Shown here: one piece after another, positions 1-5,582 of the stretch
How the letters are laid out: each line of letters starts with the position of its first letter
Position numbering within the stretch: position 1 is the first letter of the stretch
NCBI GenBank assembly: GCA_902474645.1
Contig: CABRWN010000022.1
Location: forward strand, 1 to 18,621
From: an uncultured Collinsella sp.
Lineage (GTDB): Bacteria > Actinomycetota > Coriobacteriia > Coriobacteriales > Coriobacteriaceae
Reading direction: 5' to 3'
DNA: 18,621 bases
Program-made: the position numbers and the translations under genes
The notes under the pieces: generated by a model
What the model saw: the letters and a program-made list of their open reading frames with translations, nothing else
The model's database searches: none
What the model was told of the DNA's origin: nothing

Positions 1-542
1 CCCCCCCAGCCGCAGGTGCGCTCTTCAGCCGGGTTCAGGCACATGTGGCCAATCTCGCCGCCGGCGCCCACAACGCCCGATACCACGTCGCCGTTAACGA
101 TAACGCCGCCGCCCACGCCGGTACCGATGGTGACCATCACCACGTTCTGCACGCCCCTGGCAGAACCGAGCCAGGCCTCGCCCATAGCAGCGGCGTTGGC
201 ATCGTTCTCGTACTTAACGACCGCGTCGGGACAGTGCTCCTGAATGGCGATCCTCAGCTTGGGCAGGTTAATGGCAATGTTGGCCTTGACCTTGGCATCG
301 CCCGACGCCGGAATGGGGCACGGAACGGCCAGGCCAATGCCTGCCACAAAGGCGCGCGGAATCTGCGCCTTGGCGACCACCTGGTCGATAGCCTCGGTCA
401 CCGCGGCAAAGCCCGCAGCGTCAACGATAGGAGGCGTAGGCACGCTGGCCTTGGCAAGCAGGTTACCGTCTTCGTCGAACAGGCCCTCCTTGACCGAAGT
501 GCCGCCGACGTCGATGCCGATGTAGTACTGCTTAGGTTCCAT
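1..542 (-). CDS. ROK-family glucokinase, N-terminal 180 residues (3' end beyond window)
   Basis: Reading the minus strand from the ATG at 542 gives an open frame of 180 codons that leaves the window, so the C-terminal part is missing. ROK kinases phosphorylate glucose or related hexoses in the cytoplasm with ATP. Visible motifs are the phosphate-binding DVGGT at residues 11-15, the END triplet at 112-114 (D114 expected catalytic base), the ROK signature glycine cluster IGTGVGGG at 139-146, ExGH at 163-166, and the first cysteine of the zinc-binding CGxxGC motif (C177) just before the edge. The start is supported by AAAGGTGG about 7 bases upstream. The sugar-kinase context (MalQ, GlgP, maltodextrin import) fits glucokinase; a ROK kinase for another hexose, such as fructose or N-acetylmannosamine, cannot be excluded. 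ROK repressors carry an N-terminal helix-turn-helix, absent here, so this is the kinase type. A GTTTAAAC palindrome lies 18 bases upstream of the start. Confidence 0.9.
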   Translation of the reverse strand, partial: MEPKQYYIGIDVGGTSVKEGLFDEDGNLLAKASVPTPPIVDAAGFAAVTEAIDQVVAKAQIPRAFVAGIGLAVPCPIPASGDAKVKANIAINLPKLRIAIQEHCPDAVVKYENDANAAAMGEAWLGSARGVQNVVMVTIGTGVGGGVIVNGDVVSGVVGAGGEIGHMCLNPAEERTCGWG

Positions 543-559
543 GGGAGCCCACCTTTCTC

Positions 560-567
560 GTTTAAAC
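560..567 (-). promoter_or_regulatory. GTTTAAAC palindrome, candidate operator of the ROK kinase gene
   Basis: An exact 8-bp palindrome GTTTAAAC lies immediately upstream of the ribosome binding site of the minus-strand kinase gene; on that strand it reads AATGTTTAAACG. The same 8-mer occurs in front of malQ (5475-5482) and twice between the TreR-like regulator and the PTS-HAD gene (15309-15316, 15431-15438). Its position in the 5' leader would suit a repressor that blocks transcription. The role is inferred from recurrence and position only. Confidence 0.45.
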
Positions 568-596
568 ATTGCCTGTATGGTACCGCTCCCAAGGCA

Positions 597-637
597 AAAA
601 CCTACCAAAAAGGGACAGGTTTGTTTTGGCAGGTTTT
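597..637. repeat. Imperfect 14-bp inverted repeat, possible REP-like palindrome
   Basis: AAAACCTACCAAAA (597-610) and TTTTGGCAGGTTTT (624-637) are reverse complements except for one base, around a 13-base spacer containing GGGACAGGTTTG. The element lies in the leader of the ROK kinase, between two divergent genes. The ACAGGTTT/AAACCTGTCCC wording is reminiscent of REP-type intergenic elements in many bacteria, from memory. No second copy was seen in this window, so membership of a repeat family is unproven. A regulatory hairpin in the kinase leader is an alternative. Confidence 0.4.
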
Positions 638-692
638 ATCTGGGAAAACGCGAATGACCGCTTAACACGACATTACTCAGATGTTTATCTAT

Positions 693-706
693 TTAGAGCG
701 CTCTAA
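693..706. promoter_or_regulatory. TTAGAGCGCTCTAA palindrome, LacI-type operator candidate
   Basis: A perfect 14-bp palindrome with a central CG sits in the AT-rich divergent region between the ROK kinase and the GntR gene, about 50 bases upstream of the likely -10 box of the GntR gene. Operators of LacI-family regulators are typically palindromes with a central CpG (known for the family). No LacI-family gene is in the window, so the regulator would be encoded elsewhere. It is unlike the GTTTAAAC motif nearby. Confidence 0.45.
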
Positions 707-756
707 TTTATATGCAAAGCGACTTTTAATTATATCTTTCTCGAACTTTTTCAATA

Positions 757-762
757 TATAAT
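757..762 (+). promoter_or_regulatory. -10 box (TATAAT) of the GntR-manA transcript
   Basis: A perfect TATAAT lies 62 bases upstream of the GntR start codon in a strongly AT-rich stretch. No good -35 hexamer is visible at 16-18 bases upstream, so the promoter may need an activator, or another sequence may be used. The transcript would start near position 769-770. Confidence 0.45.
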
Positions 763-824
763 AGGGATGCTTAGGTGTTAACTATACTTTCTTTTATACT
801 CAATCAAGTTGGAAAGGAGGCTCC

Positions 825-1544
825 ATGATTCCCAAATACGAGGCGATAGCTGCAGATATTCGTCGCACTATCGAGGATGGCGCTCTTAAACCGGGCGACA
901 AGCTTCCTACCGTCGTTGAGTTCTGCAAGCTCTATAGCGTTTCCAAAATCACCGTCAAACGAGCTATTGAACAAATCACCGAGGAAGGCCTTATTACCAG
1001 CCGACGCGGATCGGGCACCTACGTTAAGGACACGGCGGGACTTCCCGGCCAGGCGTTTTTCCAGGGCAAAAACGACCGTGCCCAGGGCTTTTCGTATGAG
1101 CACCGCGGGGAGAAGGTTACCTCAGTGGTCTACGATTTCTCGATTGTTAATCCACCAGCGGACATCGCAGCCCAGCTGGGAATTGCCGAGGATGACTTTG
1201 CCTATCACATCGTGCGCGTGCGTCAGGCCGACGAGAAGCCCATCGTTATCGAGTACACCTACATGCCCCTCGAGCTGATTCCAGGCCTTAAAAAGAAGGA
1301 CCTGTACGGATCGCTCTACCGCTTCATCCGCGAGCAATGTGGCCTGAAGATTTCGAGCTTTCACCGTACCATTCGCGCCGTGGCAGCAACCGAAGAAGAA
1401 GCCGAGCGTCTGGACACCAAACCTGGCTCTCCCCTGCTCGAGCTCACCCAGATTGGCTTTTTGGACAGCGGTGCCGCCTTTGAGTATTCGACCTCGCGCA
1501 ACGTTGGCGACCGCTTTGAGTTGCACAATGTAACGTTGGCGTAG
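825..1544 (+). CDS. GntR/HutC-family transcriptional regulator with UTRA effector domain
   Basis: This 239-residue protein has the length and two-domain plan of the HutC subfamily. Residues 1-67 form a winged helix-turn-helix (PKYEAIAADIR, GDKLPTVVEF, SKITVKRAIEQI and the wing SRRGSGTYVK). From about residue 90 to the end is a UTRA ligand-binding fold, ending in the usual pattern LLELTQIGFLDSG followed by FEYSTSRNVGDRFEL. Such proteins are cytoplasmic repressors released by a sugar or sugar-phosphate ligand. The start is fixed by AAAGGAGG five bases before the ATG. The gene precedes manA by 74 bases and diverges from a ROK kinase, so a hexose or hexose-phosphate ligand is plausible; the true ligand cannot be read from sequence. 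It differs clearly from the second GntR protein at 14533-15252, so the two are probably not a recent duplication. Confidence 0.88.
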   Translation: MIPKYEAIAADIRRTIEDGALKPGDKLPTVVEFCKLYSVSKITVKRAIEQITEEGLITSRRGSGTYVKDTAGLPGQAFFQGKNDRAQGFSYEHRGEKVTSVVYDFSIVNPPADIAAQLGIAEDDFAYHIVRVRQADEKPIVIEYTYMPLELIPGLKKKDLYGSLYRFIREQCGLKISSFHRTIRAVAATEEEAERLDTKPGSPLLELTQIGFLDSGAAFEYSTSRNVGDRFELHNVTLA

Positions 1545-1558
1545 GTTTTTGTAGTCAT

Positions 1559-1596
1559 GCGGGCGCTCGTTTTGCGCTGCTTTGTGCGGCGCCCGC
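1559..1596 (+). other. Intercistronic inverted repeat between GntR gene and manA
   Basis: GCGGGCGC (1559-1566) and GCGCCCGC (1589-1596) are perfect 8-bp complements with a 22-base loop in the gap between the regulator and manA. No T tract follows, so it is not a standard terminator. It could reduce read-through or stabilise the manA message. Short GC-rich repeats can occur by chance. Confidence 0.3.
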
Positions 1597-1618
1597 GCAA
1601 CACAATGGAGGTATGAAT

Positions 1619-2551
1619 ATGTCCGATTTGATTAAACTGACGCCGATCTTCCGCAAGAAGATCTGGGGTGGCCGCCAGCTCGAGACCGTATTTGGTTACG
1701 ACATTCCCGAAGGTCCCATCGGTGAGTTCTGGGCTATCTCGGCCCATCCCAACGGCGACTGCCAGATTGCTGAGGGACCGTATGCGGGCCACACGCTTTC
1801 ATGGCTGTGGGCCGAGCACCGTGAGCTTTTTGGCAATTGCGAGGGCAAGGAGTTCCCGCTGCTAATTAAGATTCTGGACGCCAAGGACGACCTTTCGATC
1901 CAGATTCATCCCAACGACGAGTACGCCGCCGAGCACGAGAACGGCAGCCTGGGTAAAACCGAGTGCTGGTACGTGCTGGATTGCGAGCCCGGCGCCACGA
2001 TCATCGTCGGCCAGCGTGCTAAAGACCGCACCGAGGCCGCACAGATGATCAAGGACGGCCGCTGGGACGACATGCTCAACGTACTGCCGATCCACAAGGG
2101 CGACTTTTTCCAGATTGATTCCGGTACCGTTCACGCCATCAAGGCCGGCACGCTCATTTTGGAAACGCAGCAGTCGTGCGACGTGACGTATCGCCTGTAC
2201 GATTACGACCGCCCCGGCACCGACGGCAAACTGCGTCCCCTGCACATTGAGCAGAGCCTCGACTGCATAAACTTTGATGCTCAGGCTCCGACCGACGGCA
2301 CGGTGACCGTGCCCGAGGTGGATGGCGTGACCGAGCTCGAGTCTTGCCCCTGCTACACCGTCGATCGCGTGCGCGTTAACGGCAGCAAGACCCTCGACCA
2401 GCGTTGGCCCTTCATGTGCCTGTCGGTCATCGACGGCGAAGGCACCGTCTGCGGCGACCCCGTCCACAAGGGAAGCCACCTGCTGGCCCCCAGCACCGTC
2501 AGCTCCATCGACCTCGAAGGCAAGATGGAACTGATCGTCTCGCACCTCTAG
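1619..2551 (+). CDS. manA: Mannose-6-phosphate isomerase, class I (short Bacillus-type)
   Basis: The product interconverts mannose 6-phosphate and fructose 6-phosphate in the cytoplasm, linking mannose use and GDP-mannose supply to glycolysis. The 310-residue length matches the short type I enzymes of Gram-positive bacteria. Zinc ligands of the cupin are visible: Q95 and H97 in SIQIHPND, E115 in GKTECWY and H172 in TVHAIKAG. The active-site arginine motif YRLYDYDR follows at 191-198. An ATG at 1613 is in frame, but GGAGGT ends at 1612, directly against it; the ATG at 1619 has a six-base spacing and gives the family-typical opening (MSDLIKLTPIFRKKIWGG), so it is preferred. It probably shares a transcript with the upstream GntR gene. 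A strong hairpin lies 28 bases after the stop. Confidence 0.92.
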   Translation: MSDLIKLTPIFRKKIWGGRQLETVFGYDIPEGPIGEFWAISAHPNGDCQIAEGPYAGHTLSWLWAEHRELFGNCEGKEFPLLIKILDAKDDLSIQIHPNDEYAAEHENGSLGKTECWYVLDCEPGATIIVGQRAKDRTEAAQMIKDGRWDDMLNVLPIHKGDFFQIDSGTVHAIKAGTLILETQQSCDVTYRLYDYDRPGTDGKLRPLHIEQSLDCINFDAQAPTDGTVTVPEVDGVTELESCPCYTVDRVRVNGSKTLDQRWPFMCLSVIDGEGTVCGDPVHKGSHLLAPSTVSSIDLEGKMELIVSHL

Positions 2552-2578
2552 GTCGCACCAACAACCCAAACGCAACAA

Positions 2579-2610
2579 GGGGCTCTCCCGTCCATGTACG
2601 GGAGAGCCCC
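2579..2610. terminator. Strong hairpin downstream of manA
   Basis: Arms GGGGCTCTCCCGT (2579-2591) and ACGGGAGAGCCCC (2598-2610) form a perfect 13-bp stem with a six-base loop. No T run follows on the plus strand; on the minus strand the stem is followed by the T-rich TTGTTGCGTTT. It probably ends manA transcription and may also act as a backstop for the convergent hydrolase gene. Confidence 0.6.
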
Positions 2611-2650
2611 TACTCATATCTATCTATCAGCCCACCCGGCTCTCCAGATC

Positions 2651-2678
2651 AAAAAGCGAACGAGCAAAGCGACGTTCG
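2651..2678 (-). terminator. Intrinsic terminator for the minus-strand hydrolase transcript
   Basis: On the minus strand CGAACG and CGTTCG (plus coordinates 2673-2678 and 2657-2662) pair around a ten-base loop and are followed by CTTTTT (2656-2651). This is a short-stem but well-formed rho-independent terminator. It lies about 160 bases beyond the stop codon of the hydrolase, so the intervening RNA would be transcribed. Confidence 0.5.
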
Positions 2679-2734
2679 TCCAGCAACGTTACCCAAGGAC
2701 CTGGGCGGGCGTATAGGGCAACATCGATCGCGAG

Positions 2735-2813
2735 TTCCGCACGAGCCGGAGAGCACTTAATGTGCTCTCCGTGCGAGCAGGACTGCCCGAGCAGGCAACC
2801 TTATGCCTCTCGG
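2735..2813. other. Cluster of stem-loops in the manA/hydrolase convergent gap
   Basis: Two hairpins are visible. The first has CGGAGAGCAC and GTGCTCTCCG (2747-2756, 2762-2771) around a five-base loop; outside it AGTTCC/GGACT and GCAC/GTGC segments could extend it. The second pairs CCGAG-AGGC (2787-2796, one bulged C) with GCCT-CTCGG (2805-2813). Together with the terminator at 2651-2678 they make the gap 2552-2835 almost wholly structured. No protein gene is supported here. A small RNA, a long structured 3' UTR, or stacked terminators are all possible; I do not recognise a known RNA family. Confidence 0.4.
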
Positions 2814-2835
2814 ACTGTCCCGGACCAAGCCGCAG

Positions 2836-4032
2836 CTACGACAGCGCAATACCGCCGAGCCAGCCCCAACGCACGCCAGAGCCAGTGCCATAGAAGCTAA
2901 TAAACGAATCAAGCGACTTAGACGTAATGGCCCCCTCATTGCTCATAACGATGCCGCCGCCAACGTAGATACCCACATGACCGTAGATAAGGCCCGGAGC
3001 ACCCGTGCCGCTGTGCGAGGAATCGGCCACGATCATGCCCACCTGCAGCGCCGAGCGGTCGGAGCTATAGCACCAGGCGTTAAACATGTCGCACGCATTG
3101 CCGCCAAAGTAGCCAACGCCGGCGTTACGGAAGACATTGGTGACCCACGCCGCGCACCAGTTCTGACCCGGCGAAGGCGTGGAGTAGCACGCGTTGACGA
3201 CAGCCTGCTGCTTGCCCGAGCCGGCATTCTGCTGCGGAGTTCCGGGCGCGTACGATCCACCACCCGAGCTCGAACCACCCGAGTAGGAATTGTTCTTGTT
3301 CGCGGCAGCCGCGGCCTTCCTAGCGGCCTCCTCAGCCTGGGCGGCAGCGAGGATCTCGGAATCGCGCTGAGCCATGAGCTCCTTGACGTCGTCGGAAAGA
3401 CCGTTCAGCACGGTCTGGACTTCTTGCTGCTTGGCCTGCATGTCCTGCATCTGAGCCGTCTGCTGGTCCTTGAGTTTTTCCAGGTCGGCCTTTTGTGCTT
3501 CGAGCTCGGTCTTCTGTGCGTCGAGCTCAGCCTGAATCGTCTGGATATCCTCAATGGCATCGCGGTCGCTCTTGTTGATCTTCTCAACGTAATGCGCGTT
3601 GGCGACGAGTTCCTCAAACGAGCCAGAGGCCAGCAGCAGCGACAGGATGTTCGTGCCGCCGGACTTGTAGCTGGCGGCCACGCGATCGGAAAGGTCGTTG
3701 CGCTTCTTCTTGAGCTCGGCCTTCTTTTCATCGATCTGGGCCTGCGTGTCGTCAATCTTGCCCTGGACATTCTCGATGTCGTTGAGGGTCTGGGCATTCT
3801 TGTTGGCCAGCGCCGCATACTCATTTGCGATGCTGTCGAGCTGGGCCTGAACCTCGTCGAGCTGGGCCTGGGCGGCATTCAGTTTATCGGTTGTTTCTTT
3901 GGAAGCCTCCGCCGCATGGGCGCGAGCGGGCAGGCCAAAAAGAACTGCCGCAGAAGCGGCGCCGAACAGGGCCTTGAGGGCAGTGCGGCGCGAGAGCTCC
4001 TGGGAAAGGATGGAATCGCTGTTTGGTGACAT
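2836..4032 (-). CDS. Secreted coiled-coil cell-wall hydrolase (PcsB-like N-terminus, CHAP or NlpC/P60-like Cys-His domain)
   Basis: The 398-residue protein begins with a signal peptide carrying twin arginines (SRRTALK, residues 14-20), a hydrophobic core and an AHA-AEA cleavage site near residue 40, suggesting Tat or Sec export. Residues about 43-245 are alanine-, glutamine- and lysine-rich coiled coil with the PcsB-type hinge SGGTNILSLLLASGSFEEL at 124-142. A Ser/Gly linker (about 248-275) leads to a catalytic domain with C293 in NWCAAWV and H352 in YGHVGIYVGGG. These suit a Cys-His peptidase or amidase that cuts peptidoglycan peptides, likely in cell separation and regulated by the coiled coil. 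The domain resembles both CHAP and NlpC/P60 patterns, and I cannot decide between them. The start has CGGAG seven bases upstream. It stands alone, divergent from galE. Confidence 0.85.
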   Translation of the reverse strand: MSPNSDSILSQELSRRTALKALFGAASAAVLFGLPARAHAAEASKETTDKLNAAQAQLDEVQAQLDSIANEYAALANKNAQTLNDIENVQGKIDDTQAQIDEKKAELKKKRNDLSDRVAASYKSGGTNILSLLLASGSFEELVANAHYVEKINKSDRDAIEDIQTIQAELDAQKTELEAQKADLEKLKDQQTAQMQDMQAKQQEVQTVLNGLSDDVKELMAQRDSEILAAAQAEEAARKAAAAANKNNSYSGGSSSGGGSYAPGTPQQNAGSGKQQAVVNACYSTPSPGQNWCAAWVTNVFRNAGVGYFGGNACDMFNAWCYSSDRSALQVGMIVADSSHSGTGAPGLIYGHVGIYVGGGIVMSNEGAITSKSLDSFISFYGTGSGVRWGWLGGIALS

Positions 4033-4076
4033 ATGTACTCCGTTACATGTTTATTTATATGTCGCTCAACTCATAC

Positions 4077-4104
4077 ATATTAGCGTACATATGGCGCGTC
4101 CCAA
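4077..4104 (-). promoter_or_regulatory. Promoter of the cell-wall hydrolase gene
   Basis: On the minus strand TTGGGA (4104-4099) and TAATAT (4082-4077) are separated by 16 bases, matching sigma-70-type spacing. It lies 45 bases upstream of the hydrolase start codon. The surrounding segment 4040-4095 has several ACATAT/ATATGT copies, which may be low-complexity AT-rich sequence or binding half-sites. Confidence 0.5.
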
Positions 4105-4255
4105 CGATTTCCACGAACGGCAGGAAACTACAAGGTCAGCGGCTCGTAAGCAAATGTCAAAGATCAGGTTATGCGTACGCAAGCTCTTCTATGAGTACGT
4201 TGGCACAATCCTCCGCTTTTCCTACAGCGCACGATTTGGGCGTCCCTGCCTGCGC

Positions 4256-4261
4256 TATACT
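4256..4261 (+). promoter_or_regulatory. -10 box (TATACT) upstream of galE
   Basis: TATACT lies 37 bases before the galE start codon. The -35 region is weak: TTTGGG at 4235 is only 15 bases away. The 266-base divergent gap 4033-4298 holds this box and the hydrolase promoter; nothing else was recognised in it. Confidence 0.4.
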
Positions 4262-4298
4262 CCCCTGAAGAAGTGTTCCTGATTCGATAGGAGACTAC

Positions 4299-5360
4299 AT
4301 GTCCAAAGCACTCGACCCCAAAGACACCTGTGTCCTCGTTACCGGTGGCGCCGGCTTTATCGGCTCGCACACCGTCGTTCAGCTGCTCGAGGGTGGCTAC
4401 CAGGTCGTCATCGTCGATGATCTCTCCAACTCCAGCGCCGTCGCCGTCGACCGCGTCAAGACCATCGTGGGCGACGAGGCCGCCAAGAACCTCACCTTCT
4501 ACGAGGCCAACGTGCTCGACCGCGATGCGATGAACAAGATCTTCGATACCCATCAGATCGACCGTGTCATCCACTTTGCCGGCTTTAAGGCCGTCGGCGA
4601 GTCGGTGAGCAAGCCCGTCGAGTACTATCACAACAACATCGAGAACACCCTGGTGCTCATCGACGTCATGCGCAACCATGGCTGCAAGTCCATCATCTTC
4701 TCGAGCTCCTCGACCGTCTACGGCGACCCGGACAACCCGCCCGTCACCGAGGAGGATCCTAAGAAGCCCGCGACCAACCCCTATGGTTGGACCAAGTGGA
4801 TGATCGAGCAGATCCTTATGGACGTCCACACCGCCGACCCCGAGTGGGACGTCGTGCTGCTCCGTTACTTCAACCCCATTGGCGCTCATCCGTCGGGCCT
4901 GATCGGCGAGGACCCCAAGGGCATCCCCAACAACCTGGTGCCTTATGTCGCCCAGGTCGCCGTGGGCAAGCTCGAGGCCGTTCAGGTCTTTGGCAACGAC
5001 TACCCCACCCCCGACGGCACCGGCGTGCGCGACTACATCCACGTGTGCGATCTGGCCTCTGGTCACGTTGCCGCCCTTAACTGGATGAACGGCAAAACCG
5101 GCGTCGAGATCTTTAACCTGGGCACCGGCACCGGCACCTCGGTACTCGAGGTCGTTGCCGCCTTCTCCAAGGCTTGTGGCAAGGAGCTGCCCTATGTGAT
5201 CCGCGAGCGCCGCGCCGGCGACATCGCTGCCAACTGGTGCGATGCCTCCAAGGCCGAGCGCATGATGGGCTGGAAGGCCCAGTACGACATCGCGGACATG
5301 TGCCGCGATAGCTGGAACTGGCAGAGCCACAACCCCAACGGCTTCGCCGACGCCGAGTAG
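4299..5360 (+). CDS. galE: UDP-glucose 4-epimerase
   Basis: This cytoplasmic NAD-dependent enzyme interconverts UDP-glucose and UDP-galactose for galactose use and glycan precursors. The 353-residue protein is of normal length. The Rossmann motif GGAGFIGSHT at residues 16-25 has the G-x-x-G-x-x-G spacing of extended short-chain dehydrogenases. The catalytic triad is visible as the serine cluster FSSSSTVYG (134-142) and Y162-x-x-x-K166 in NPYGWTK. Also typical are the RYFNPIGAHPSG segment and the DYIHVCDLASGHV segment. AGGAGA sits six bases before the ATG. The gene has its own promoter-like box and a strong terminator, so it is probably transcribed alone. It ends with a family-typical region (RRAGDIAANWCDASKAE). 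Nothing is broken. Confidence 0.96.
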   Translation: MSKALDPKDTCVLVTGGAGFIGSHTVVQLLEGGYQVVIVDDLSNSSAVAVDRVKTIVGDEAAKNLTFYEANVLDRDAMNKIFDTHQIDRVIHFAGFKAVGESVSKPVEYYHNNIENTLVLIDVMRNHGCKSIIFSSSSTVYGDPDNPPVTEEDPKKPATNPYGWTKWMIEQILMDVHTADPEWDVVLLRYFNPIGAHPSGLIGEDPKGIPNNLVPYVAQVAVGKLEAVQVFGNDYPTPDGTGVRDYIHVCDLASGHVAALNWMNGKTGVEIFNLGTGTGTSVLEVVAAFSKACGKELPYVIRERRAGDIAANWCDASKAERMMGWKAQYDIADMCRDSWNWQSHNPNGFADAE

Positions 5361-5382
5361 CAAAAACCTACATACCGCTCTT

Positions 5383-5418
5383 GCCCCGATCTCACGTTGT
5401 GAGGTCGGGGCTTTTTTT
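5383..5418 (+). terminator. Rho-independent terminator after galE
   Basis: GCCCCGATCTCAC (from 5383) pairs with GTGAGGTCGGGGC (to 5411) around a short loop with one wobble, and is followed by seven T residues (5412-5418). It starts 23 bases after the galE stop codon. Confidence 0.9.
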
Positions 5419-5470
5419 CATGGCATGTAACCATTCGCCGAAAATCGACCAACTTTTTTATCTTGCCTGT

Positions 5471-5497
5471 ACATGTTTAAACAACATGTTTTACAAT
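5471..5497 (+). promoter_or_regulatory. malQ promoter with inverted-repeat operator
   Basis: ACATGTT (5471-5477) and AACATGT (5483-5489) form a 7-bp inverted repeat around TAAAC, and the whole contains the recurring GTTTAAAC (5475-5482). A -10-like TACAAT follows at 5492-5497; no clear -35 was found. The repeat would occupy the promoter spacer, the classic place for a repressor. ATGTTTAAACAA matches a TTGTTTAAACAA-type HutC/TreR operator at 11 of 12 bases. The leader from here to the malQ start is about 85 bases with no other feature seen. Confidence 0.5.
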
Positions 5498-5582
5498 AGG
5501 CGTATCGAATCAGAACATCGGAGGCGGACTGCACACCCATCGGCAGGCCGACCCCACAACAAGAAGGTTGGTGAGCGCATTC

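Noticed and set aside
670..800. AT-rich stretch as a transfer junction or attachment site
   Set aside because: It coincides with a divergent promoter region containing TATAAT and an operator-like palindrome; no integrase, tRNA or flanking repeat is present.
1613..1618. Upstream ATG for manA
   Set aside because: The GGAGGT ribosome site ends at 1612, leaving no spacing; the ATG at 1619 has six bases.
2651..2835. Known riboswitch or housekeeping RNA (c-di-AMP riboswitch, SRP RNA, 6S RNA, tmRNA)
   Set aside because: No conserved core sequence of these families was recognised, and the segment is downstream rather than upstream of both neighbouring genes.
2803..4029. Long open frame on the plus strand opposite the cell-wall hydrolase
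   Set aside because: It is the antisense shadow of a coiled-coil gene with strong codon bias; it has no ribosome site and no recognisable motifs.
4164..5363. 400-codon open frame on the minus strand opposite galE
   Set aside because: Shadow of galE, which has all catalytic motifs; the antisense product is a low-complexity Val/Gly/Asp-rich sequence typical of reverse frames in GC-rich DNA.
5568..5582. Upstream TTG or GTG start for malQ
   Set aside because: AAGAAGG directly abuts the TTG, and the family alignment begins at the ATG at 5583.
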